From: an uncultured Pelagibacteraceae bacterium
GTDB taxonomy: Bacteria; Pseudomonadota; Alphaproteobacteria; Pelagibacterales; Pelagibacteraceae
Assembly (NCBI GenBank): GCA_902576785.1
Contig: CACGWC010000003.1
Location: forward strand, 1 to 64,000
Direction: 5' to 3'
Length of the DNA stretch: 64,000 bases
The notes beneath the pieces were generated by a model, which saw nothing but the letters and a program-made list of their open reading frames with translations, ran no database searches and was not told where the DNA came from. The stretch's first letter is position 1; each line of letters opens with the position of its first letter. Both the position numbers and the translations under genes were made by a program. This document shows positions 16,373 through 24,847 of this stretch, in pieces.

Positions 16373-17296
16373 ATGAAAACAATAAAAAACTTTATATTAG
16401 CTGTTGCTGCATGGGCAATGATGTCTGTATCAGCATTAGCAACTGATATAATTGTTGTTTCACATGGACAAGCTAATGACCCTTTTTGGTCGGTAGCTAA
16501 AAATGGAGTTGATGCTGCTTGTAAAGATATGGGAGTATCTTGCAAATACACTGCGCCTGGAACTTTTGACATGGTTGAAATGGCAAAACTAATTGATAAC
16601 GCTGTATCACAAAAACCAAAAGGTATTGTAATTACTTTGCCTGATGCAGCTGCATTAGGAAAATCTGTTAAAGCAGCAATAGCTGCTGGTATACCAGTAG
16701 TTTCTATGAACTCTGGTTCGGATGACTATGCATCATTAGGAATTAGTGCGCACGTAGGTCAAACTGAATTTGAAGCTGGCGTTGGTGGCGGACAAAAAAT
16801 GAAAGCTGCTGGAGGAAAAAAAGCTTTATGCGTTAACCACGAAGTTGGAAACGTAGCGCTTGATAGAAGATGTGCAGGTTTCAAAAAAGGTTTTGGTGGA
16901 TCTGTTGATATTCTTGGAACATCAAATGACCCAACTGAAATTCAAAAAGCTGTTGCTGCAAAATTAGGCGGTGGATATGACACTATTCTAACTTTAGGAG
17001 CTGGTTTATCTGGTGAAGCAGCACTAAAAGCTTTAGAAGCTGCTGGTAAAGTTGGAAATGTTAAATTAGGAACATTCGATATGTCACCTAATATGTTAAA
17101 AGCTGCTGCTGCAGGTAAAGTAGAGTTTTTAATTGACCAACAACAGTATCTACAAGGTTATTTGCCTATAGCTATTTTTGCTCAGTACATGAGATGGGGA
17201 ACAATGCCTGCAGGTGTAGTTATGACTGGACCTGGATTTGTTACTCCTGATAATGCTGCTAAAGTAATTAAATGGGCAGCTCAAGGTTATAGATAA
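16373..17296 (+). CDS. Periplasmic sugar/cyclitol-binding protein of ABC importer
   Basis: A 307-residue Peripla_BP_4 protein. Residues 1-23 form a signal peptide (FILAVAAWAMMSVSALA) and the mature part starts TDIIVVSHGQANDPFWSVAK. Later segments (PVVSMNSGSDD, NHEVGNVALDRRCAGF, FDMSPNMLKA, IDQQQYLQGY) match the sugar-binding cleft of the family. Two cysteines in the DACKDMGVSCKY region may form a disulfide. It has a good ribosome binding site (GAGAGGAAA). A strong hairpin follows the stop and separates it from the permease, probably giving more binding protein than membrane parts. Adjacency to iolG and iolE points to inositol; the ligand is not proven. Confidence 0.92.
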   Translation: MKTIKNFILAVAAWAMMSVSALATDIIVVSHGQANDPFWSVAKNGVDAACKDMGVSCKYTAPGTFDMVEMAKLIDNAVSQKPKGIVITLPDAAALGKSVKAAIAAGIPVVSMNSGSDDYASLGISAHVGQTEFEAGVGGGQKMKAAGGKKALCVNHEVGNVALDRRCAGFKKGFGGSVDILGTSNDPTEIQKAVAAKLGGGYDTILTLGAGLSGEAALKALEAAGKVGNVKLGTFDMSPNMLKAAAAGKVEFLIDQQQYLQGYLPIAIFAQYMRWGTMPAGVVMTGPGFVTPDNAAKVIKWAAQGYR

Positions 17297-17307
17297 AATC
17301 TATATTT

Positions 17308-17345
17308 AAGGCCTGACTAAATTTAATAGTCAGGCCTTTTTTCAA
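17308..17345 (+). terminator. Strong hairpin with T-run between binding protein and permease
   Basis: A 12-base perfect stem AAGGCCTGACTA/TAGTCAGGCCTT with a 7-base loop (17320-17326) is followed by a run of Ts. It starts 11 bases after the binding-protein stop and ends about 8 bases before the permease ATG. It probably terminates most transcripts or protects the upstream message from 3' decay. Confidence 0.88.
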
Positions 17346-17352
17346 AATTTAA

Positions 17353-18480
17353 ATGTCATTAAAATCAAAAAGTATTTCATCAAAAAATAGTCTTAATGAA
17401 GACGAACGTCTAAAAAAAATATCACCGCTAAGAGTTTTATTGAATAGGCCTGAGCTAGGTGCATTAGGTGGCTCGATACTTGTATTTATATTTTTTGGAA
17501 TAGTTGCTGGCGATACTGGTATGTTTAGCGCCTATGGAATGCTTAATTTCCTCGATGTTTCAGCTAATTTAGGAATTATAGCAATAGCAGCAGCGATGTT
17601 AATGATTGGCGGTGAATTTGATTTGTCAATTGGATCCATGATTGGCTTTGCTGGAATTTGTATAGCAATTCCTGCAATTTATTGGGGTTGGCCATTATGG
17701 ATGAGTATAGTTTTTGCTTTCGCTATGGCAGTATTGGTTGGATACTTTAATGGAATAATGGTTGTCAAAACTGGTTTGCCTTCTTTTATTGTAACACTTG
17801 CAATGCTTTTTATTTTAAGAGGTTTGACATTAGCAATAACAAGATTGATTACTGGTAGAACTCAAGTTCCAGGACTAAGAGTATTAATTGAAGATGATCC
17901 ATTAGCTTGGTTATTTGCTACAGATACTTTTAAATGGCTTTTTACTTGGTTGGGATCATTAAAATTAATTGAACTAAGAACTGATGGAACTCCTCTTGCA
18001 ACTGGAATACCTCCATCAGTTATTTGGTTTATTGCATTAACATTGTTTGCAACATGGATATTGATGAAAACAAGATACGGTAATTGGATCTTCGCATCTG
18101 GAGGCGATAAGGTTGGAGCAACAAATGTGGGTGTGCCTGTTGGAAGGGTAAAAATAAGTCTATTTATTGGTACGGCAGTCGCTTCTACTATTTTTGCTTG
18201 TATTCAAGTATTAGATGCGGGTTCTGCAGATACTATGAGAGGTACTTTAAAAGAACTAGAGGCTATTGCAGCTGCTGTTGTTGGTGGTTGTCTCTTAACA
18301 GGTGGATATGGATCTGCAATAGGTGCTGCTTTTGGTGCAATTATATTTGGGACTGTATCTATGGGAATATTTTATACAGATGTTGACACTGATTGGTTTA
18401 AAGTTTTCTTAGGAGCAATGATGTTGATAGCTGTAGTATTTAATAACTATATCAGAAAGAAAGTGACTGAGAGTAAATAA
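17353..18480 (+). CDS. Sugar/inositol ABC transporter permease
   Basis: A 375-residue inner-membrane permease of the BPD_transp_2 family. A cytoplasmic N-terminal tail of about 40 residues is followed by helices; the signatures [45 protein letters not shown] and [20 protein letters not shown] are clear. It is somewhat longer than typical RbsC because of an extended periplasmic segment near residues 165-210. It comes after the hairpin that follows the binding protein and overlaps the ATPase by 1 base (TAATG), so the last two are coupled. Confidence 0.92.
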   Translation: MSLKSKSISSKNSLNEDERLKKISPLRVLLNRPELGALGGSILVFIFFGIVAGDTGMFSAYGMLNFLDVSANLGIIAIAAAMLMIGGEFDLSIGSMIGFAGICIAIPAIYWGWPLWMSIVFAFAMAVLVGYFNGIMVVKTGLPSFIVTLAMLFILRGLTLAITRLITGRTQVPGLRVLIEDDPLAWLFATDTFKWLFTWLGSLKLIELRTDGTPLATGIPPSVIWFIALTLFATWILMKTRYGNWIFASGGDKVGATNVGVPVGRVKISLFIGTAVASTIFACIQVLDAGSADTMRGTLKELEAIAAAVVGGCLLTGGYGSAIGAAFGAIIFGTVSMGIFYTDVDTDWFKVFLGAMMLIAVVFNNYIRKKVTESK

Positions 18481-19277
18481 TGTCTGACTATCTCGTTCAA
18501 TTTAATAATATTAGTAAGTTTTTTGGGAAGGTAATAGCGCTTAAAGATGTCACTATGAGATTAAAAAAAGGTGAGATCATGTGCTTACTTGGAGATAATG
18601 GAGCAGGAAAGTCGACATTAATTAAAACTTTAGCAGGTGTTCATAAACCAGATGAAGGAGAAATTATATTTGAAGATAACAAAATTGTTTTTGACTCACC
18701 CAAAGATGCTTTAGATATTGGTATAGGAACAGTTTATCAAGATCTAGCATTGGTTCCTTTAATGAGTGTTACTAGAAATTTTTTTATGGGAAGAGAGCCT
18801 CAAAAAGGTATTCCCTTCCTCAAAACTTTTGATGTGGAGAAAGCAAATAAGATAGCAGCAGATAGAATGGGACAGATTGGTATTGATGTTAGAGATCCAT
18901 CTCAGGCAGTTGGAACTATGTCTGGTGGTGAAAGACAATGCCTAGCAATATCACGGGCTATATATTTTGGAGCAAAAGTTTTAGTTTTAGATGAACCAAC
19001 TTCTGCTTTAGGAGTTCATCAAGCATCAATGGTATTAAAATATATTGTAAAGGCTGCATCTGAGGGATTGGCTGTAATTTTAATTACCCATAATGTACAT
19101 CATGCTTACCCTGTTGGTAATAGTTTCACTGTACTTAACCGAGGAAAAAGCATGGGAACGTTCCAAAAAAAAGATATTTCTAGAGAAAAGCTTCTTAGTA
19201 TGATGGCTGGTGGTGAAGAATTAGATAAACTTGAAGTCGAACTTCAAGAAATGGATAGAATTCACAATAAAAATTAG
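18480..19277 (+). CDS. Sugar/inositol ABC transporter ATP-binding protein, single-domain
   Basis: A 265-residue ATPase. Walker A is GDNGAGKS, the Q-loop VYQDLALVP, the signature [13 protein letters not shown] and Walker B VLVLDEP, with a His switch in LITHNVHH. Like the other importer in the window it has one ATPase half instead of the two of IatA/RbsA, so it belongs to the FrcA-like kind. It starts within the permease stop (TAATG). The C-terminal tail is acidic and charged ([19 protein letters not shown]). It energises uptake by the neighbouring permease. Confidence 0.92.
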   Translation: MSDYLVQFNNISKFFGKVIALKDVTMRLKKGEIMCLLGDNGAGKSTLIKTLAGVHKPDEGEIIFEDNKIVFDSPKDALDIGIGTVYQDLALVPLMSVTRNFFMGREPQKGIPFLKTFDVEKANKIAADRMGQIGIDVRDPSQAVGTMSGGERQCLAISRAIYFGAKVLVLDEPTSALGVHQASMVLKYIVKAASEGLAVILITHNVHHAYPVGNSFTVLNRGKSMGTFQKKDISREKLLSMMAGGEELDKLEVELQEMDRIHNKN

Positions 19278-19300
19278 ATATTACGCCATATATCTTTACC

Positions 19301-20161
19301 ATGACAAAATCATTTCCTTTGCTCTTTATATTATTATGGTCGTCGGCATTCATATCTGGAAAAGAAATTGTTCAAAACGCTTCTCCATTTGCAGCTTTAG
19401 CATTTAGATTTGGGATTGTAACAATTGGTTTTCTCGTATTTGCTTATTTCAGTAATGATAAAATTTTTGGAAAATTAAAAAATATTATTGAAAGTCTTTC
19501 TACAGGTATTTTATTTCATGGGATTTATCTAGGTGGATGTTGGTATGCATTTTCAATTGGGATGCCAGCTGCGATTGTAGCTTTAATAGTTACACTTCAA
19601 CCTATTTTAACAAATATTTTATCTGGTCCAATTTTTGGAGAAAAAATATCTTGGAAACAGTGGGTAGGTATCAGTTTAGGTTTTATTGGTTCTGTCACTG
19701 TCTTAGGTATTGATTTTGGAAAAGAAATTCCTCCTTTAGGATTGTTAGCTACAGTCTTAGCTTTATTTGCAATAACGGCTGGAACATTGTGGCAAAAAAA
19801 ATTGAGTGGAAATTTAGCTTTGTCAGTTAATAATGCATATCAAGCAATTGGTGGTTGCCTTTTTAATCTATTGTTAATGTTTATATTTGAAAATGCTTAC
19901 ATAAATTTTACAACTAGTTTTATATTAGGTATGTCTCACCAAATTATATTAGTTTCATTTGGAGCTTTTACTATTCTTATGTTTTTAATCAAAAGGGGTA
20001 CTGTGGGCAAAACTACTACTTTATTTTTTTTAGTACCTCCTACTTCAGCAGTGATGGCATGGATATTTTTAAATGAACAATTAACATTTACTGACATAAT
20101 TGGTTTTTTAATAACAACTGTTGGAGTATTTATAGCCACAAGGGATAAAAAAAATGGATAA
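19301..20161 (+). CDS. EamA/DMT-family transporter
   Basis: A 286-residue protein with about ten hydrophobic helices in two EamA repeats. The N-terminal FPLLFILLWSSAFISGKEIV and the repeat-end motif LGFIGSVTVLGIDF are typical of the drug/metabolite exporter superfamily; many members move amino acids or small metabolites. It follows the importer ATPase by 23 bases and overlaps the homocysteine methyltransferase-like gene by 8 bases. It may therefore export or import a methylated or sulfur compound, which is an inference. Confidence 0.85.
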   Translation: MTKSFPLLFILLWSSAFISGKEIVQNASPFAALAFRFGIVTIGFLVFAYFSNDKIFGKLKNIIESLSTGILFHGIYLGGCWYAFSIGMPAAIVALIVTLQPILTNILSGPIFGEKISWKQWVGISLGFIGSVTVLGIDFGKEIPPLGLLATVLALFAITAGTLWQKKLSGNLALSVNNAYQAIGGCLFNLLLMFIFENAYINFTTSFILGMSHQIILVSFGAFTILMFLIKRGTVGKTTTLFFLVPPTSAVMAWIFLNEQLTFTDIIGFLITTVGVFIATRDKKNG

Positions 20162-21071
20162 CAATTTTTTTAAAAAAATAAGAATATTAGACGGTGGCAT
20201 GGGTCAATTATTACTTGAAAAAGGAATGGTATCTATGGGGACCTTGTGGTCTGCAAGCGCTTTGTTAGATGAAAAATATCATCAATTGTTGGTTGATACT
20301 CATTTATCATACATCAATGCAGGCTCAGATGTTATTGTTACAAACACTTTTAGTTGTAGAAAATTTAGATTAATAGAAAATAATATTGGTAATCAATTCA
20401 AAAAATTAAACGAAATTGCATGTAAACTTGCAATCAAAGCTAAAGATTTATCAAAGAAAAATGTATTAGTAGCTGGATCAATTCCTAGCCAAAGAGACAC
20501 TTATATGACTGATGATCGCGATATCAAATTAATTGAGGAAGATATGTTTGAACAAGCTGATATTTTAAGTGAATTTACTGATTTTTTATACTTAGATGTT
20601 ATTAGCAGCACTAATGAAGTTAAAGCCGCTCTTAATATATCTAAAAAATTAAACAAAAAAGTTTTAATTGGAATACATTTAAAAAAAAATGGTGACCTAC
20701 CCTCAAAAGAAAAAATTGAGCAATTAATTGAAATTATTAAACATGAAAATATACTTGGTGTAGTTTGTGCGTGTGTTTCTCCAGAAATATCATTATGTGT
20801 ATTAGATAAATTTTTAAATTGTAAAGTTCCATTTGGATTTAAAATAAATTTGTGGGGAGTTGATGAACCAGGCCCCATACAGACATTTAATACAGCAAAA
20901 CCTGATGAAATTGGAGTAAATCCTAATCAATCTTTAGGAAAAAGAGATAATTTTGATACAAATGAATTTTATAATCTATCAAAAAAATTCATAGAAGGTG
21001 GGGCAACAATATTAGGTGGATGTTGTGAGACAAAACCTGAGCATATTAGCTCTATATCTTCATTTAAATAA
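20154..21071 (+). CDS. Homocysteine S-methyltransferase family protein
   Basis: A 305-residue barrel protein. ILDGGMGQLLLEKG is the typical N-terminal signature and AGSDVIVTNTFSCRKFRL follows. The zinc ligands appear as a Cys in VVCACVSPE and the Cys pair in ILGGCCETKPEHI. Family members transfer a methyl group from betaine, S-methylmethionine, dimethylsulfonioacetate or similar donors to homocysteine, giving methionine. The sequence lacks the folate and cobalamin domains of MetH. It overlaps the EamA transporter by 8 bases at its start and a second, convergent EamA gene by 8 bases at its end. The methyl donor is unknown. Confidence 0.87.
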   Translation: MDNNFFKKIRILDGGMGQLLLEKGMVSMGTLWSASALLDEKYHQLLVDTHLSYINAGSDVIVTNTFSCRKFRLIENNIGNQFKKLNEIACKLAIKAKDLSKKNVLVAGSIPSQRDTYMTDDRDIKLIEEDMFEQADILSEFTDFLYLDVISSTNEVKAALNISKKLNKKVLIGIHLKKNGDLPSKEKIEQLIEIIKHENILGVVCACVSPEISLCVLDKFLNCKVPFGFKINLWGVDEPGPIQTFNTAKPDEIGVNPNQSLGKRDNFDTNEFYNLSKKFIEGGATILGGCCETKPEHISSISSFK

Positions 21072-21951
21072 TAATTTTTGTATCTGCTTTTCTAACAAAA
21101 TAAATTCCTACAACTACAGCCAATAAAGATATTAATACCTTATAAGTTATTAATTCACTTAAAAATATATAGCCTAAAATAATACCAAAGATTGGAATTA
21201 AGTACGAGACCTGAGATTGAAAAATTAAACCATTCTTTTTCAAAATTTTAAACCTTAAAAGCCATGCAACTCCTGTTGGTACTATACCAAGATAAATTAC
21301 TGACATAGTTGAATTTAATGATGGAGTATTTTCCCATGGAGTTTCTAACAAACACATCAAAGGAAATAAAATCAGAGTTGCCCAAATTAATATTGATCCA
21401 GTAACGTTTTCATTTTTTTTCTTGCTAATTTTAAGTGTTAAAACTCCACCTATTACATAACATGTTGATCCTACTAAAATTAGCACTGCTGAAAGAAAAT
21501 TATTTTCATCTATTAAAATATTATCAGAAAATAAATAAACAATTCCTGCAAATCCAATTAATATCCCAACAGTTTTTGCAAAATTAAATTTTTCATTTTT
21601 TGTATAAAAGTGACCTAATATGGTAGAACTCAAAGGAGTAGTAGACATTAAAATTGCTGCCAAATTACTTTGCACAGACTTTACCCCATAAGCAATTAAA
21701 AAGAATGGTATTACTAAATTGATTAGTCCTATTAACATGAACCAATGCCAATCTTTTGAAAATGCTTCAATTACTATTTTTTTATAAAAACATAAAATTA
21801 ATACTGGTATAGATCCAAAAAATACTCTCAAAAAAGCAATTGTCATTGGACCGAAAGATTCTGTTGCAATTTTTATATTAAAAAAAGCAGATGCCCAAAT
21901 TATTGATAGTAATGTTAATAAAATATAATCTGTTAAATTAGCTTGTTTCAT
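21064..21951 (-). CDS. EamA/DMT-family transporter
   Basis: A 295-residue inner-membrane protein with about ten helices. The first repeat begins LLTLLSIIWASAFFNIKIA and has MTIAFLRVFFGS; the second contains YVIGGVLTLKIS and ends with a short basic tail. This is the RhaT/YdcZ-like drug/metabolite transporter group, usually exporters of amino acids or metabolites. It starts inside the end of the YbaK-like gene (4-base overlap), so they form a two-gene minus-strand unit. Substrate unknown. Confidence 0.85.
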   Translation of the reverse strand: MKQANLTDYILLTLLSIIWASAFFNIKIATESFGPMTIAFLRVFFGSIPVLILCFYKKIVIEAFSKDWHWFMLIGLINLVIPFFLIAYGVKSVQSNLAAILMSTTPLSSTILGHFYTKNEKFNFAKTVGILIGFAGIVYLFSDNILIDENNFLSAVLILVGSTCYVIGGVLTLKISKKKNENVTGSILIWATLILFPLMCLLETPWENTPSLNSTMSVIYLGIVPTGVAWLLRFKILKKNGLIFQSQVSYLIPIFGIILGYIFLSELITYKVLISLLAVVVGIYFVRKADTKIII

Positions 21952-22433
21952 TCTGTAATATCTTTCACATCACCTTTTGTAATTTGAATTAATTTTTCAT
22001 AATTGATCTTAAAAATTACATTAGGATGACCAGCTGCAGCAAATATATCTTTAAATCTGCTTAAAGAATTATCTATAAATATTTGAATTTTATTTATATG
22101 ACCTACAGGAGATACACCTCCAATTGTATATCCCGTTTGAGACTTAACCTCATCAGCTGAAGCCATTCTTACATTTTTTTTTTCAGAAATTTTTTTTAGT
22201 TTATTTAACGAACATCTTTTGTCACCAGAAACTAAACAAAGTAAAAAATCATTTTCTATCTTAATAAGTAGACTTTTAACAATTGCTCCTACTTCACAAT
22301 TTAATGAATTTGCTGCATCCAAAGCTGTTTTTGCTGAATTTTCTAATTCTACAACTGATAAATTTTCATCAAATTCTTTAAGACACTTCTCTGCTCTTTT
22401 AACTGGTTCTTTATTCAATAAAGTCATATTCAA
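21948..22433 (-). CDS. YbaK/EbsC-family aminoacyl-tRNA deacylase
   Basis: A 161-residue YbaK-fold protein. The catalytic-type Lys is in GAIVKSLLIKIEND, followed by LVSGDKRCSLNKL, and the substrate-pocket motif is TIGGVSPVGH. Members clear mischarged Cys- or Ala-tRNA(Pro) in trans. It is the first gene of a two-gene unit with the EamA transporter and is divergent from glnA across 139 bases. Which mischarged tRNA it acts on cannot be told from sequence. Confidence 0.85.
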   Translation of the reverse strand: MNMTLLNKEPVKRAEKCLKEFDENLSVVELENSAKTALDAANSLNCEVGAIVKSLLIKIENDFLLCLVSGDKRCSLNKLKKISEKKNVRMASADEVKSQTGYTIGGVSPVGHINKIQIFIDNSLSRFKDIFAAAGHPNVIFKINYEKLIQITKGDVKDITE

Positions 22434-22572
22434 CTTATGATTGATAAAAAAGCGCTGAAATTATTGGCATAATTATATGTTTAAATTGCATAGGTGATAT
22501 CCTCATTATATGTATTCTTTATTATAACAATATTGGTAATTAACCCAGATATTAAATTCTACAGGAGATTAT

Positions 22573-23979
22573 ATGAGCGCAAGCAAAGTTCTAAAAATGA
22601 TGAAAGACAAGCAAATTGAGTTTGTGGATTTAAGATTTACAGACCCAAGAGGTAAGTTACAGCACTTAACTATGGATGCATCGGTAGTCGATGGGGACAT
22701 GTTAACCGATGGTGTATTTTTTGATGGATCATCTATTGCTGGATGGAAAGCGATAAATGAATCTGACATGATATTAAAACCAGATTTAAACAGACAAATC
22801 GTTGATCCATTTACATCTCATAATACTCTTGTTTTATTTTGTGACATATTAGATGCAATAAAAAGAAATCCTTATGAGAGAGATCCAAGAGGGATAGCGA
22901 AAAAAGCTGAAGCTTATTTAAAGAAGACTGGCATAGGTGATAAAGCTTACTTTGGTCCAGAGCCAGAATTTTTTGTTTTTGATGATGTAAAAATAAAAAA
23001 TGATATGAACGAAACAAGTTTTTCGATAGATAGTACAGAAGGACCATATAATTCTGGAAAAAGTTATGAAAATGGAAATATGGGTCATAGACCCGGAGTT
23101 AAGGGTGGATATTTTCCAGTACCTCCAGTAGATAGTGCTCAGGATATAAGAGGTGAATACCTAAAAGGTTTAAGAGACGTAGGTATCACAGTTGAAAAAC
23201 ATCACCATGAAGTTGCTCCAAGTCAGCACGAACTTGGAATGCTTTTTGGTACTTTAGTTGATCAAGCAGATAATGTTCAATTATACAAATATGTAGTTCA
23301 AATGGTTTCACATTCATTTGGTAAAACTGCTACATTTATGCCTAAACCTGTAAAAGGTGATAATGGATCAGGAATGCACGTTCACCAATCAGTTTGGAAA
23401 GGAAAAACTCCAGTTTTTTCTGGAAATAAATATTCAGGTTTGTCACAAACTGCGCTTTATTATATTGGTGGAATACTTAAACATGCTAAGGCGATTAATG
23501 CGTTTTCAAATGCTACAACAAATAGTTATAAAAGATTAATTCCAGGTTTTGAAGCTCCAGTATTGCTTGCTTATTCTGCAAGAAACAGGTCAGCATCTTG
23601 TCGAATTCCGATAACACTAAGCAAAAAAGGAGCAAGATGTGAAATTAGATTCCCAGATGCATCTGGTAATCCATATTTAACATTTGCATCTATGTTAATG
23701 GCAGGAATTGACGGTATCAAAAATAAAATTGATCCAGGCAAATCCTTTGATAAAGATCTTTACGCTTTATCAGAGAAGGAAGTTAAAAAAGTTCCAACTG
23801 TTTGCGGATCATTAAGAGAAGCAATGGAAAGTTTAGATAAAGATAGAAAGTTTTTAACTCAAGGCGGAGTATTTACTGACGATCAAATTGATGCTTATAT
23901 TGCTCTTAAATTTGAGGAGATACACAACTTTGAACATACACCTCATCCTATTGAGTTTGATATGTACTATAGTTGTTAA
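22573..23979 (+). CDS. glnA: Glutamine synthetase, type I
   Basis: A 468-residue class I glutamine synthetase that condenses ammonium and glutamate with ATP. The N-terminal FVDLRFTDPRGKLQH and DGSSIAGW, the metal-site FGPEPEFFVF, the ATP loop KPVKGDNGSGMHVHQS and the glutamate site PGFEAPVLLAYSARNRS are all present. Tyr397 lies in DLYALSEKE, the position adenylylated in enteric enzymes, so control by GlnE is possible. A good ribosome binding site (AGGAGA) precedes the ATG. It is a single-gene unit; a loose hairpin with T-run begins at its stop. I see no sigma-54-type promoter in the 139-base leader. Confidence 0.97.
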   Translation: MSASKVLKMMKDKQIEFVDLRFTDPRGKLQHLTMDASVVDGDMLTDGVFFDGSSIAGWKAINESDMILKPDLNRQIVDPFTSHNTLVLFCDILDAIKRNPYERDPRGIAKKAEAYLKKTGIGDKAYFGPEPEFFVFDDVKIKNDMNETSFSIDSTEGPYNSGKSYENGNMGHRPGVKGGYFPVPPVDSAQDIRGEYLKGLRDVGITVEKHHHEVAPSQHELGMLFGTLVDQADNVQLYKYVVQMVSHSFGKTATFMPKPVKGDNGSGMHVHQSVWKGKTPVFSGNKYSGLSQTALYYIGGILKHAKAINAFSNATTNSYKRLIPGFEAPVLLAYSARNRSASCRIPITLSKKGARCEIRFPDASGNPYLTFASMLMAGIDGIKNKIDPGKSFDKDLYALSEKEVKKVPTVCGSLREAMESLDKDRKFLTQGGVFTDDQIDAYIALKFEEIHNFEHTPHPIEFDMYYSC

Positions 23980-24012
23980 ATAGCTTTTTTATTTTTTAGC
24001 TATTTTATTTTT
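23978..24012 (+). terminator. Probable glnA terminator
   Basis: AAATAGCT/AGCTATTT forms an 8-base stem with a 12-base T-rich loop, followed by further Ts. It begins at the glnA stop codon and overlaps the end of the convergent 63-residue gene. The long loop makes it weaker than the other terminators in the window. Confidence 0.5.
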
Positions 24013-24180
24013 TCCTAAACCTTTTTTAACCACGTAGTTGAGGGTGCCATGTGCGCCCGCTTCTACTGGTTTAATTAAACCTCTGAATAAAGATTTTCTT
24101 TTTTGAATTTTAACTTCAGAGTTAATTAGGTTTTTATGCTCAAAAGTGTTCATATCATTAATTCTATCATAGATATGCAA
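23989..24180 (-). CDS. Small basic hypothetical protein
   Basis: A 63-residue open frame that I do not recognise. It is Lys-rich, with a short glycine-containing middle (KPVEAGAHGTLNYVVKKG) that looks like a real protein rather than random translation. An alternative start at the second Met (position 10) gives 54 residues. It is convergent with glnA and lies 32 bases downstream of sufA on the same strand, so it could be read through from the suf operon. No clear ribosome binding site is visible. It could be a conserved small protein of this lineage. Confidence 0.5.
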   Translation of the reverse strand: MHIYDRINDMNTFEHKNLINSEVKIQKRKSLFRGLIKPVEAGAHGTLNYVVKKGLGKNKIAKK

Positions 24181-24212
24181 TTAACACAATGCTGATATGC
24201 GTATATTAAATA

Positions 24213-24548
24213 CTATATTTTAAAGGACTCCCCACATCCACATCTCTCCGTTTCATTCGGGTTATTAAATACAAATTGTGAAGAAAATTTCTCTTTTTTA
24301 AAATCCATTTCTGTTCCAAGTAAATACATTACTGCTGCAGAATCTATAAATACTTTTACACCTTTATCTTCTATTACTTCGTCATTTGGGTTTGCTTCTT
24401 TTGTATACTCCATAACATAGGACATCCCCGCGCAACCACCCGACTTTACACCAACTCTAACTCCTAAAGAGTCTTTTTCAGCATTAGACATGATTTCTTT
24501 TATTCTTTGAGCTGCATTATCGCTTAATGTTATAATTTGTTTTGTCAT
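24213..24548 (-). CDS. sufA: A-type iron-sulfur carrier
   Basis: A 111-residue HesB/IscA-fold protein. The three cluster-binding cysteines are in KSGGCAGMSYVMEY and the C-terminal CGCGESF. It passes Fe-S clusters from the SufBCD scaffold to target enzymes. It is the last gene of the suf operon and overlaps sufT by 4 bases. SufA and IscA/ErpA are hard to separate by sequence; the suf context decides the name. Confidence 0.9.
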   Translation of the reverse strand: MTKQIITLSDNAAQRIKEIMSNAEKDSLGVRVGVKSGGCAGMSYVMEYTKEANPNDEVIEDKGVKVFIDSAAVMYLLGTEMDFKKEKFSSQFVFNNPNETERCGCGESFKI

Positions 24549-24847
24549 AAATTTAATTCAAGTTTTGCAGCTTCAGACATCATTGATTTGTCCCATGGTG
24601 GTTCCCAGACTAAATCAAGATCTACTTTTGAAACTTCTTTAATTTCTAATATACTGTCTTTAACTTCTTTAGGCAAACTTTCAGCTACTGGACAATTTGG
24701 TGTGGTTAAAGTCATTTTAACCTTAACTTCAGAATTATTAACAATAATATCGTATATCAATCCTAATTCATATATATTAACAGGTATCTCTGGATCATAA
24801 ATTTTTTTTATTTCAGCAATTACCTTTTCTTTAAGATCCATTTTCAT
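24545..24847 (-). CDS. sufT: MIP18/DUF59-family Fe-S assembly protein
   Basis: A 100-residue DUF59 (MIP18) protein: KVIAEIKKIYDPEIPVNIYELGLIYDI and LTTPNCPVAESLP are typical, with the conserved Cys in NCPVAE. It is a maturation factor that helps deliver Fe-S clusters. It overlaps both neighbours (sufU and sufA) by 4 bases. The SufT name follows its suf-operon position; PaaD-like proteins share the domain but not the context. Confidence 0.9.
   Translation of the reverse strand: MKMDLKEKVIAEIKKIYDPEIPVNIYELGLIYDIIVNNSEVKVKMTLTTPNCPVAESLPKEVKDSILEIKEVSKVDLDLVWEPPWDKSMMSEAAKLELNL

Noticed and set aside
22434-22572. Sigma-54 promoter or glutamine riboswitch before glnA
   Set aside because: No -24/-12 pair with correct spacing and no convincing conserved fold; only a weak hairpin around 22535-22560.
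1-24000. Base-composition difference between the catabolic region and the rest as proof of horizontal transfer
   Set aside because: The left part looks slightly less AT-rich by eye, but expression level and protein type explain that as well; a GC and codon calculation would be needed.
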